64,000 nucleotides of DNA from Guyanagaster necrorhizus (lineage: Eukaryota > Basidiomycota > Agaricomycetes > Agaricales > Physalacriaceae). The notes under the pieces are model-generated. The model made no database searches. It was not told the DNA's origin and saw nothing but the letters and a program-made list of their open reading frames with translations. The translations under genes and the position numbers were made by a program. The stretch covers positions 807,523-871,522 of the forward strand of contig NW_025064888.1 in the NCBI RefSeq assembly GCF_019112545.1, in the 5' to 3' direction. This document shows, in pieces, positions 1-10,728 of this stretch; the stretch's first letter is position 1, and every line of letters starts with the position of its first letter.

Positions 1-2067
1 GGGAAGAGATTCACGCGTTGCAAGAGGAAGTCGAGGAGTATCGTGCCAACCCAACTCCTCATTCTAGTGGTAAGGCGGTTCATGGCCTCCTCTTGGCCTA
101 TCTCACCAGCTGTTGCGTCCCAGCCGGAACGCCTCGGACACCTACGTTTAGACATCATTTCCACTCGGGGAGTATGCCATCATCCATACTCAGAGAACAA
201 ATGGTGTGTATGTATCAACTCTTGCGACATTTTTGATCCTTCACATATGTACAGTCTTCAAGACGAACGTCCAGTCTGGAGAGGAAAGCCCGTCGACCAC
301 ATGTTAGTATCTTATTATTTTCGAATCTTCTCTGCTGTTAAATAGGAATCGCAGCTAAATGAAGACCCCTTGACCCCGGAATCTCATGTGCGGCCTTTAT
401 CACCTGCCACCGATTCTACGACAGCCAACTCTGAAAGATGGGCGTCGTTCGGCCAGCCGCAAGTGCGGTACGCAACGACGCCCTATCAGATCGAAATCAT
501 CGACGATACCGAGCTTGAACCATCTTCTCCTGAAAGGAGAAAGGTTTACAAGCCTCTTCTACTTCTTAGTCGATCTCGCGGAGTTCAAACAGATCCGTGG
601 CTAACACCGGGGCTATTGGCAGCATCATCATTGGCGTCTCAAGGCAGCTCTTCGTCTCCACTGAATCCTCGTTCTGAGTCATCCTCGTCCTCGTTCTCTG
701 AATCGTCTTCCTATATGGGACAGTTGATCGAACGTGCTTCAACACTTGTAAACCGGATGACTCAAGCAGACGCGTTAACTTTAACTAATCGGTTGAAACG
801 GCAAAATCTTCGCGGTGCTGATGTGAGCCATCTTTCACGTAGCACTGTCAAAAACATCGTTTCAGAAGCATCAACGTTGCGGCTCCAGTTTAGGGCGCTG
901 TTGGAAGATGAAAGGATACTCGCGACGTGCTCGCGCAAAGACCTTAGATCCCTGTTCAACTTGCTCCGAGATATCTTTGTCGAAATGGGAGAAATGCGTG
1001 TAACACTGAACGAAGTCGTTCTTGATCCCTCCATAGCCCCGAAAGTCAGCGAGTCCGTTCTAAATCCATCGAAAGAAGAGACTGAGGCCGAGAAAGAACG
1101 AGAAAAGGACGGTAATGGCGGTGGAGGATGGATGGCACCTATCTCTAAGCTCTTTGGTTCTTCGAGCAATCGTCCTGAGAATGGTATAATCCCCTCGTCC
1201 TTTGGTCGGTCGAACGGCGGAAGGATTCCAACCCGGCCACCACGGTTTGTGCCCAAGCTAGGCCCTGCGTTGTCAGCTTCTGCCACGACTGTCAACGTAG
1301 AGTTCTCAGGAGCAGGAGTGGGAAGGGCTGTGACCAGCACTCTTTCGCCGCAGCCCTTGCGTTCAGATACTATCGCCCAAACCACTTCCTCCGCGGCAGC
1401 CCAAGGGGTGATGGGTATATTCGCAGGCGCACCTCGTACCACGACACCAGAACCATGGGTCGTGTTGCCGAGAGGACCACGTCGGGTACAATCTACATTA
1501 GGACCGGCTGCTCGTACAAGTACGTCTAACCGTCTTTCACGCAACCTGGACGCGATCATCGACACGGGGACTTTGCGCCGGACAGATGATTCTGAGGAAC
1601 CCGACTGTCTTGGACCACTCCTTGGTCACAGCCTACACCGTCGAGGGCTATCCGACTCTTCTATCCATTCAACGTTTATTGCCGAGGAAAACCGTTCCTC
1701 TCAAGTCCCCGAAGACTACCCCCAAGAATCAGGCTGGCCTGACAGAAGCTCTGTGCTTCAAGCACTCAGTAGGAAGGTACAGAATTTTAGGATGGCCACG
1801 GCGCCTTCGACCTCTTCATCGTCGAGTATTTCTTCTCGGCCGTCTGCGAACAACAGTCTAAAGCGAGATACAAACTCCAAGGGAAAGACATTGTCTTCCC
1901 AGGGCTTTGGGGTCCTGATGCCCGGACTTTCTACGTGGGCATCTGGTGGCCTCGACCCCGCAATTACAACCTCTCAGTCCTATTTGGTTGGCAGCCCGAG
2001 GGATGGATCGTCGCTCCTGGAACGGCCGCTTAGAGAGGAGCGGACATTTGGTCGTCGTCTCTATTGA
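1..2067 (+). CDS. Ser-rich protein of unknown function, 5' end outside window
   Basis: The last exon (from about 346, after an AG at 344-345) is open to a TAG-type stop ending at 2067 and encodes about 570 residues. Upstream, a charged stretch at 3-69 reads like a coiled coil (EEIHALQEEVEEYRANPTP) and a short exon probably lies near 255-302, but I could not join these frames cleanly, so the 5' structure is unresolved. The protein begins with an acidic/hydrophobic patch, then a Ser-run, then the only region that looks folded: a helical segment around 725-1080 (starting MGQLIERASTLVNRM), followed by a Ser/Pro/Arg-rich disordered tail. No catalytic motif is recognisable. A 267-codon antisense ORF over 762-1565 is a shadow of its codon bias. 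I do not recognise the family. Confidence 0.6.
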
Positions 2068-2717
2068 AGAGAACACCCAACGTATACCCTGTAGTAAGTA
2101 TGTTGTAAAGCTGGGAGTCTTGGATACTTGTAATTATTATTTTTTTCTATTGTAATTATTTAATCGGGATCTCTAGAAGCCATTTGTGATGGGACATCAA
2201 CCCTCTTTTTAAGCGTGTGATCGCTGTTACAAGGGAACGCGACGATGACTACACAAGGTCCGATGGAAAGCTTCTGGGAAGGTCCGATCTGTTCTTTTAC
2301 ACGAGACAAGAGAGGATAAGGGCTGGGCGGGAAGCAGGACCCTGACGATTTTGGTCAAGTGAGTTGGTGTTGGTTTCTGCTCTCTCCCTGGTAAAGAGCT
2401 TGCTTTCATCCAGGTCCAATGTGTAGTGACTACACCTCGAATGGAGGTGTGCTTGTGGTACAAAGTCGTATGTGTATAGTTCCCAACCCATCAGGACTAC
2501 CACAAGATCTGATCACACGAACCTGGCTCTGTCCCTTTGAAACAATGTAACTGTTCCCGATTGACCGCAGAAAAATGAATGCTGTGAATCAGCGTCACTC
2601 ACATGATATGATGCTTCGCAGTGCTGAGTGCTGGTATAAATGTCCAGAGAGGGATGCCACCTTCGAGTTCGTGAGTCCCATCATATCCCCTTTGCTCCAG
2701 CAGGTTTATGATTGATC
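2068..2717. other. Intergenic, 5' region of the RGS gene
   Basis: No convincing coding exon was found. The stretch carries the 3' flank of the Ser-rich gene and, near its right end, a TATA-like element that fits the following RGS gene. Confidence 0.5.
2635..2640 (+). promoter_or_regulatory. TATA box of RGS gene
   Basis: TATAAA lies 78 nt upstream of the ATG at 2718, a usual distance for a fungal core promoter with a short leader. Confidence 0.45.
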
Positions 2718-4340
2718 ATGCATCGGACGAGCTCATATGGTAAGCCATCGGAAGAAAGCTACGTGGCCAAACTGCACCCATGGGCAGAAAAGCTCAACAC
2801 TCGACGTCTGGCGGGAATTACGCTAGGTATGAAACTGCTCATGAAATGCTTAACATGCTGATAAATATGGATCAGCACAAGTCCTTTTAGGAGGAACTTG
2901 CAGTCCCATAAGGTTACTCACTCTTCTCTAACCGTACTGCTCGGCCAGCTCAGTTCACTCCATGCAGCTTCGAGGATTTCGAGTTCTTCCTTGCTTTCAG
3001 GGTTCGATGGTCCAGCCGCGAGTCGAGTCTTGGCGATCTCTGACAATTTTTTCGCATAATAGGAGCATTCCTTGGCGAATCTTCAATTTGTTGTGTGGTA
3101 CCAGGTATGTCATATCTCAGTGTGGTTGTTATGCTTCGTGTGCTAACCCAACATATTATAAGGACTATCGAAAGCGTTTCTCTGAACTGCATGACAGACA
3201 GTCACTGAAACGCCGAGACGAATCCATCTCGTCGATCACATCTTGTTCGTCGCTGGCGTCCAATATCAGTCATTCCAAACATGATATCCCCTCAGGGCCT
3301 TACGTCCCTATACCTTCGAACGATCCCGACAACCCCCTTCCAATACCACCGCCTATCTCTCTTCCACCTGTTCTTTCGTCATCTTCCCCAGCTATCAACG
3401 ATCGAGCTCTGCGCGAAGAATGCATGAATGTCATATCAACATTCCTAGCTCCTGATGCCCCCAAAGCGCTTAAGCTCGATGCTGGGCTCCGTGACGACGT
3501 AGTAAGAAGACTGGCGACTAACTGCGACCCTGACGTAGTGAGTTGAATCGTTTTTTTTCGGTGTAACGATATCTGTGCAGGTTACCGACGAGATCTAGTT
3601 CAAACCGGCATATGAAGCAGTGTACTTTTACTTGGACCGGGTATCTCTCCCCCGGTTCTTGGCGTACGCGACTCCCAATATCAATCTACCCAAGCAGATT
3701 TTCTTGTACGATTCATTCTCCAGGTCTTCATCATGGTTACCCTTTGATGTTCACATATCGTTCCAGTTATATTTTAGGTATCCTATATATCGTTGCTGCA
3801 ATCATCATCACTATCACACTCATCTTATTCGTACCGGTGCCTCCCCAAAGCAACCGTGCATGGCGTCTGCTGGCATCTGTCCCACTCGCGCTAGGCACCT
3901 ACACAGTCTGCGCTGCATGGCGTGGTTTCTGCGCCCAGCTGTGGCACAGACAGTCTGTGCAGCTCCACTCATGGGAACTCCAAGCTGCGAACGCCAAGTC
4001 TCTCGCATACGTGAATTCCGTGCGGGGACGGGGACTAGGGGACATGCGGAGATGCGTGGGATTGGTTTGTAATTCTGCGGATGGGACTTACGGACGGGGG
4101 AGCCCTCCCGTATGCATCTTTCAATCGGAGGAACCGCCAATAGAGTCAAAGCCGCGGGGAGGTGGTGATACTCCCATCACATTCGGGGTCACCAGACCAC
4201 CCGTGTTCGGTCCAGAAAAGGTTGTGAAAGACGCACGCATCTTGGCGGTGCATCGACAGGTGATGCAGAGTTGTGGAATGGTGGGATTGTGGGCTCTGTT
4301 GGTGAGTGGGTTCTTTAACTCCATTCCTGGCGTCTGCTGA
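2718..4340 (+). CDS. RGS-domain G-protein signalling regulator with C-terminal membrane segments
   Basis: RGS proteins accelerate GTP hydrolysis by G-alpha subunits. Splicing short introns gives a continuous product starting MHRTSSYGKPSEES. The RGS helices are visible as SFEDFEFFLAFR, then EHSLANLQFVVWYQ, then DYRKRFSELHDRQ, a Ser/Pro-rich insertion, and the closing helix FKPAYEAVYFYLDR followed by INLPKQIF. Introns can be placed at about 3538-3598 (GTGAGT..CTAG) and near 3724-3768, which restores the frame into a hydrophobic stretch beginning SSYILGILYIVAAIIIT and a second one (LLASVPLALGTYTVC), so the protein is probably membrane-anchored after the RGS domain. A soluble Gly-rich segment and a last hydrophobic helix end at the TGA at 4338. 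Fungi have several such membrane-linked RGS proteins; I cannot assign an ortholog. Confidence 0.82.
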
Positions 4341-4681
4341 CACGGGCTAAGATATTTTCTGCTGTCATATTACCGATACCAGGGCGCCAAGAGTAGTTGA
4401 CAATACTTCTTTGGACTCTTACCGCCATAAGGACGTCTTTACTAAGATGCAGTGCAGATACTAGCACTGTTCCTGTCCTTCTGTTCCTCTATACATTTTT
4501 ACCTCGCGTCCGTCAGCATGGTGTGTAGAGTATTTTATTGACGTGTACAAGTAAATAGTCGTGAACATCAGCATAACCAATGTCATAGGTATCCAAAATA
4601 AAACAATAGAGTTAATACACATGGAGATGGCATGGTGAAACGTGATAAGGGGCGATAAGAAAGTTTCAATGGCGATACCCT
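4341..4681. other. Convergent intergenic region
   Basis: The RGS gene (+) and the stomatin gene (-) end toward each other here. No other coding signal is visible; AT-rich 3' flanking sequence only. Confidence 0.5.
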
Positions 4682-6163
4682 TCAAATATCTGCAGCACTA
4701 TTCAAGACGGCTATCCTTCCAGCTGCACCCATTCCTGCCTCGCCGGCATTACTGTCATTAGTGGCACCCGCAGCAGAAGTCCCTGCCATTTGTGAAACAA
4801 CGTCACTTTGTAGCTGCATGGGTACGAAGATGACCTTGCTGTTCCCGGACTTGGCCATTTGTTGCACTGAACCGGCATATAAATATCATAATGAAAAAGA
4901 ACGAAAAACACTCACAAGCCTCCAATTGTCGGATCTGCATGGCAGCCGGCGAAGCCAGGATATCGGCAGCTTGACGCATCAACCTGGCAGCATCGACCTC
5001 GGCTCGCGCAGCAATAACCTTACTCTCACCGATCCGCTTCTGCTGAGCAGCGCTACTCAAGCTCGCGGAAATTTCAGGGCTGAAGATGATATCTTTGATG
5101 AGAATACCCTCAATGGCAACGCCCCATTTGTCGGCGATGTCACCAACAATTTCGGCAATTTCAAAGGCGATGGCTTCACGCTCGGTAACGACAGATTGAA
5201 CAGCACGTGCGCCAACGACATGTCGCAACGTTGTTTGTGCACGTTCGATGAGGGCTTGCCGGAGGTCAGTGATACCGAAAGCGGCGCGATAGGGGTTACA
5301 GATCTGGAAGTAAATGACCGAATCGCTAAGGGAGAGGGAAAAAATCAACAGATGGCAACGCAACGTAAATGATCATCATGTGCGCACATTTCAACATTAA
5401 CGTTGTCTCGAGTACTGTTCAGCGACGTGAGAAGACTGGACGGGACTAGACTGGACGCGGAGAAAGAATATTTACATCACCATCTGCCTGCCAATAGGGC
5501 TGATCTGGATTTTCACATCCACAACGCGAAGGGATTCAGTACAAACGTTGACCTGGACAAGTCCCGGATCCACCGACTTGTAGAACTGGCCGAAACGGGA
5601 GATGAGTCCCACGGATCCTGAAATAGGCCGTTAAAGATAGTCCTGTGAGTTTCGTAGTAATTGCGCACCTTGCTGGACATTTCGGAAAGGATTTGGACAC
5701 GGGCAACAAGGGATGGCCCCAAGGAAGCCCACTGCGGTTCCCAGGCATTGTAAGAGCGAACCGTAGACTCCATGCGTAACCTTCATGCACATGTTAAGAC
5801 TTTGAATACGGTACAAATGGATCTCGTACCTCTCCAGTTCCAAGATCCTGCGCGTACGAAGGCTTGCAAAAGGATGAGTTTACACCAACACCGAAATCGC
5901 ACGGCGCTGCTCACTTGCATCTCGCTCCTTTTCAGCGGTTGGACAGTGATCATGTGATGCTTTGGTTCCCCCAATCTCCTTGGTCCAACTGGTACGTCCG
6001 CCGTTACTTTGACAGGAAATTAAACTGAGCGTTATTGACCACCGCCAAAGCAAGAACGAGACTGACCATGAGGAGCATCGTGATCCACAACATTCCTTGG
6101 CGAGGTTGAGCCCTCACTAGGAGAAGGGGCGCGGTCCTTGCGGTCGATTCCGTTGTAAGACAT
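4682..6163 (-). CDS. Stomatin/band-7 (SPFH) family membrane protein
   Basis: Reading the minus strand from ATG at 6163 and removing short introns gives an N-terminal charged leader (MSYNGIDRKDRAPSPSEG), a hydrophobic hairpin that is likely palmitoylated (LGAIPCCPCPNPF), and the full SPFH domain: SVGLISRFGQFYKSVDPG, TRDNVNVEIDSVIYFQICNP, ALIERAQTTLRHVVG and IKDIIFSPEISASLSSAAQQ, then an Ala-rich coiled coil (ARAEVDAARLMRQAADILAS). The small exon carrying TRDNVNVE lies at about 5390-5416. The C-terminus (QQMAKSGNSKVIFVPM) is typical of stomatins. Members oligomerise on the cytosolic face of membranes and organise cholesterol- or ergosterol-rich microdomains. It diverges from the MFS gene with about 560 bp between start codons. 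Confidence 0.9.
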
Positions 6164-6723
6164 TACGGTAAGGGTGAGGGTGAGAAGGTAAGTAGTCTCC
6201 AATACCTTATATGCAATCGAGGAGAGGGTCCAAGGCGCAGTAGCACAGCCTCCCTGATGAGCTATAATTAATTTGAAACTCAGCGAATATGCTTCATTTG
6301 GCAATCCCGTGCACACCTCTGCACACCTACGTACCTGATAATTGGCGTCATACTGTTACGACGACTGCGCATTCAACAAAGCCCTGAGGTAAAATTGGAT
6401 CCAGAAGACCGCAATGGCCGGTTCAGCTGTCATCTGCTGTCGACTCTCGATCATTCCATTCTACTGAATTACCACCGTGGAGTCGGCATGATAACCATCG
6501 ATTCGGAGTAACGTATTCTCAACTCGCTGAAAAGTTTAACGGCTAGGGTTCAAGGCTTACGGACTCGTGTTATATGTATCTGCATATATGTATTCTTGGG
6601 CTTCTTTGACGGAATTTGGAACTACTGATTGGACGCCTTCTTGCCGCTTTTCGGACACATGAACACAATATATACGACGACGACTTCTACTCGCTCTTTT
6701 ATACGTCCTTATCTCTTTCCCTG
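6164..6723. promoter_or_regulatory. Shared divergent promoter region (stomatin / MFS)
   Basis: The two flanking genes start outward from this interval. No reading frame here has conserved features; specific regulatory sites could not be assigned. Confidence 0.4.
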
Positions 6724-9193
6724 ATGGCGTCGGCAAGCGATGAGAAAATTGCAACAGAAGAAAAGAGTAATGTCCATCATCTCACACAAGTCTCTGTCAA
6801 TCAAGTGGATACTGGAGCGGTACTTGTAATCGGTAAAACCGGGCACTTGAGCCGTTCCGAGGCCATAAGAATCAGGTACAGTATGTTCACTTTCGCTGCA
6901 ACGGTATCTCACGTTAGAGCACAACAGGAACAAAATAGACCGTCATATCATTCCCCTGATGTGCCGTGAGTCTCGTCTTTATGGACAGCCCCTAGCCGGG
7001 ATGGCAATTATCCTAATTGTTGTATCATTTACAGTGCTGTATGCGTGAGTCGTAATGGCTATTGGTTCGCCGTTATGTTCACCACAGCCTGTCATAATCC
7101 TAGAATCCAATACATGGACAAAGCCACATTAGGAAATGCCGCCGTCCTAGGTCTCCTGTAAGTCCGCGATGCGTGTCAAATCGTGTTCCGTATCAAACTT
7201 CCCATTTAGTAAAGATACACATCTAAGTACTGACCAGTGAGTGGAGCATAGTATTTCCGACCTTTCTCGTTCTTCAACTCCTCGATGCAGATATAACTGG
7301 TTTGGCGTCTAATCTATGATCCATGGCGTCTACTTAATGAAAGCCTCAGGCTCAGCACCATCTTCTATCTTGGTTATCTTGTTTTCGAATTCCCGCAGAA
7401 TCTCTGTCTGCAGCGCCTTCCCGTTGGGAAATGGTTGAGGTGTGCCGTCCTCCTAATTATCTGTCCTGGGTGACATCATTCCCGAATCCTCATAGCTTCA
7501 ATATCTTGGTTTGGGCCGTAGCGTTATGTATGCACGCAGCATGCAAAAATTTCGCCGGTCTCTTCGTCGTCCGATTGATCCTGGGTATGTGTGAAGGTTG
7601 CATCACAACGGGATTCATGATTGTCACCTCCATGTTCTATACACGAACGGAGCAGACATTAAGGGTCGGGTACTGGTGTAAGTGCATAAATTCGCCCTCT
7701 TGTATCTTGCTGACTCCTTTGGTAGTCTTAATGGATGGTAGCTGTAGGTATTTGTTCTTTCCTACTCGCTTGGGTTAACCATTGGTATTAGCACAAGTAA
7801 TCGCCGGCTTCATTAGCTTCGGGACCTTGCACATGAAAACCAATTCATTGACAGCCTGGCAATGGTACGCGGCTTCTTATATCTATCTATTTTTATGATT
7901 GATCAACACTAGGCTTATGATAATTTTCGGCGTATTGACCATAGTGACTGCAGTCATTTTCTGGTACTCTACTTTCTCCTCGTATTCTACACAGACAGCT
8001 GACGTTTGATCCAGGTTCCTTTTTCCAGATTCTCCTACGAACGCGTGGTTCCTTACCCCGGAAGAGCGCTCTTCTGCGGTTCAGCGAATAAAGGTCATTC
8101 GATATTTGCCGTCCTCTCGTGGTTTTAATAATCCCCTTCTCAAAACAGGAAAATCAAACAGGTATCGAGAACAAACATTTCAAGAAAGAACAGTACGAAA
8201 GACCTATCTTTTAAACCAGTTTTACTTCTTCTTAAACACCTAACACTAGAATGATAGAAGCCCTAACGGATATCAAAACATGGTTATTCGCTCTCTTCTC
8301 CATGTTAGCCAACATCCCGAATTCGCTCTCTAATCAGCGACAGCTAATTATCTTGTCCTTTGGTTTCTCCAACCTTAACACCACTCTCCTGGGCTGTGTT
8401 CCCGGTGCTGTAGCGGTCATTGCAGTTTGGAGCGGTACAAACATAGTAGCGCGGATTCCAAACAGCCAAGCGTGGGTCGGTGTGATATACCTGATACCGA
8501 ATCTCGTTGCTGTGTTCTTGATGCTCTTTCTAAGCTGGGATAATAAAGTTGGTCTGTTACTGACACTGTTCTTCGCCGGTGAGATGTTTAACTCTTTTTG
8601 ACTCCGTACCGCTTACCGACAGTGGTAGGTCTCGGGGTCACCGCTTTCGGTATGTTTGCATTCTATGCTCACCGGCGGTGATTAATGCGATTGCAGTTCT
8701 TTCGCTTTCTTGGCTGTCGAGCACTACGGCAGGACACACGAAGAAAGTAGTCGTCAACGCTATCATGTTATCTGCTTATTGTATCGGTAATGCGGTCGGT
8801 CCTTTCATGTGGCAAGAGAAATACAAGCCTCGGTGCGTGTTCCTACAGACCAATAGTATTCTTCCCTCTTTATGCTGATGAGCATATGGGACTAGCGATC
8901 GTGTACCCTGGATAGTCATCGGTGTTTGCGTTATTTTTCGGATTCTGACTCTGCTCACCATTCGGTACCTGCTATCGGCTGAAAATCGACGTAGGGATAC
9001 CGAATGCGTTGATTCTGTTTATGACGATGTGTATATTGAGCGGGTGAAAGAGGACGGTGTTATGGAGAAGGTTCGTGTTGACAAGGTCTGTCTGGATCCT
9101 CGCTATGTGCGTTTCGTACGCTTTCTGACAGGTCCACAGGAATTTTTGGATTTGACGGACAAGCAGAATCGAGATTTCAGATACGTCCTCTAG
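6724..9193 (+). CDS. MFS permease, Dal5/Tna1-like anion:cation symporter
   Basis: Several introns interrupt a 12-TM major facilitator. Readable blocks in order: cytosolic leader from MASASDEKIATEEK; the diagnostic KIDRHIIPLMC turn before TM1 (exon after about 6920); IQYMDKATLGNAAVLGLL in TM1/loop; YNWLGTIFYLGYLVFEFPQN; the motif VRLILGMCEGCITTGF in TM4; WQWLMIIFGVLTIVTAVIFW; the central loop with FPDSPTNAWFLTPEER; then the C-terminal half starting at 8251 with IKTWLFALFSMLANIPNS, a hydrophobic half through GNAAVGPF-like TM11 (CIGNAVGPFMWQ) and a charged tail ending at TAG 9191. This order matches the allantoate/nicotinate/pantothenate family, which imports organic anions across the plasma membrane. 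Substrate cannot be told from sequence. Confidence 0.87.
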
Positions 9194-9723
9194 TAGGTAC
9201 ACTTCAGGAGGATTTAGGCATTTTGTGCTGGACAGGATCTGCAGGCACACATTAAGAGTACATGTTGGGCCATACGATAACTATGATAATGTTTTAACTT
9301 GTGTATATTTCTGGCTGTCATGGGAATATAGAACAATCTGAGCTGAGTTTGTGCACTACATTTTGAACAGCTGACTTCAACATCCCCATTCGACAGGGGT
9401 CAGTACGAAACCATAACCCTCCCTCCTCCTCGCTGGAAGGGTTTTCGTTAAGATACCTTGTCTGTCATGTCATTATGCATGGGCAGTATTATGTTCAGTA
9501 CGATTATATACATATTGTATTTACAAAGTAAATTACAGCCTGAGAGATCAATGAGATGTATAAAAACACAAAAACAAAAATTCTCTAAAAAAATCTGCCA
9601 CTACTTGCCAGTCATTTTGCACGTGAAGGAGTCAATATAACTTACCACCCTGGATGCTTCGTGCGCAACCCTAGCCCATTCCCAATCTTCACGATCCATA
9701 TCAAAAATAACGAGGAAGTCAAA
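9194..9723. other. Intergenic, AT-rich
   Basis: Contains the 3' flank of the MFS gene and the 3' flank of the minus-strand tRNA. No coding exon recognised. Confidence 0.45.
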
Positions 9724-9806
9724 TGACCACCGCAGGACTCGAACCTGCAACCTTTTGGTACCATTTAGCATCGAAGCCAAACGCGCTACCATTGCGCCAG
9801 GAAGCC
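9724..9806 (-). tRNA. tRNA with 11-nt intron, probably tRNA-Arg (anticodon UCG)
   Basis: On the minus strand the cloverleaf is complete: acceptor 5' GGCTTCC against 3' GGTGGTC, D arm GCGC-AATGGTA-GCGC, anticodon stem TTTGG/CCAAA, T arm GCAGG-TTCGAGT-CCTGC and discriminator A. The anticodon loop is 18 nt instead of 7. Placing a canonical 37/38 intron leaves the loop CTTCGA+A with anticodon TCG, which decodes CGA as Arg; the 11-nt intron is TGCTAAATGGT. Box A and box B are intact. The acceptor stem has one U-U mismatch and two G-U pairs, so a decaying copy is possible. CCA is not encoded, as expected in eukaryotes. Confidence 0.75.
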
Positions 9807-9916
9807 ATAGGTCACTTTACATTTAGCTTTCTGTAGTACAACCTCTCAAATTGTCCTGTCACGCGTGCATCCCTTTTGAAGCATCCTCAATTCTTACCAC
9901 CATCTTCAAGTCCACC

Positions 9917-10581
9917 ATGGCTTTGAACTGTGCGATGATTGATGACTACCAGAACCCTGTCCCTCTCCCTCATGAAGTGACCATAACGAGCGTCGACTCT
10001 GGTGTCGATCTTACTGTGAAAATGCCGTCTTCCAGTCCTTCAGGTTCTGGTAGTTCCCTGAAGGCCACGGGTCGACTTTGGGTTACTGATCAAAGGGTAG
10101 GTACCCTACGCGTTTCATTTCGCCCATTTCACATTTGCATTCTCTCAGGTCTTGTTCATATCTAAGCCGAAATCATCCTTTGAGTCTCTATCTGTCCCTC
10201 TACACTCTATCCTCTCTACCAAGTTCATGCAACCAACCTTTGGAGCGAATTACTTGACCTTCGAAGCTAAGCCTGCGCCCGAAGGAGGTCTAAAGACTGG
10301 AACTGAGGTGGAGGTGCGGTTCAAGGGCCAAGCCATGTTCCAGTTTGTGGCGCTCTTAGAAAAGACCAGGGAGAGGGCGATCTATATGAAGCGACAGATG
10401 GCGCAAGATGAAGATGTATTGCGTGCGTGGACTTTTTTCGCTCACTTCGTTCGTGACGCACGAAAGTCACTGACGTATCGATGTAGCGAGGTACGACTCT
10501 CCTGCTCAGTCTAGCTCAGTGGTTTCGCCAAGCAACGACGCTACGGTCCCGGTGGAGAACCCACCGGCATATGGCGCGTAA
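9917..10581 (+). CDS. WBP2-like GRAM-domain protein with PPxY motif
   Basis: ATG at 9917 is in good context (CCACCATGG). Three exons give about 205 residues. The fold is the GRAM/PH-like domain of WW-domain binding protein 2: VPLPHEVTITSVDSGVDL, GRLWVTDQRVLFISKPKSS across the first intron, SFESLSVPLHSILSTKF and FGANYLTFEAKP, followed by the helix FQFVALLEKTRERAIYMKR. After an intron at about 10425-10486 the last exon reads RYDSPAQSSSVV and ends in NPPAYGA, so the PPAY WW-ligand motif is at the extreme C-terminus. Related yeasts have it as a stress-induced WBP2 homolog. Likely role: adaptor for WW proteins such as Rsp5/Nedd4 ligases; this is inference. Confidence 0.85.
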
Positions 10582-10728
10582 TGGTTGTCTACATCGTCTT
10601 TGTAATAGTACTCCATGGAATCATGCTTAATCAAGACGCAGAGCAAACAGTGTAGTTCAGTCGATACCATTGTACTTAGTAACTCTGTTGTAGATTTACC
10701 TGTAAAAGTATTCTTTTTTGCTTGACAA

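Noticed and set aside
762..1565. 267-codon antisense ORF
   Set aside because: It lies wholly opposite the long Ser-rich exon, has no domain features and arises from the codon bias of that exon.
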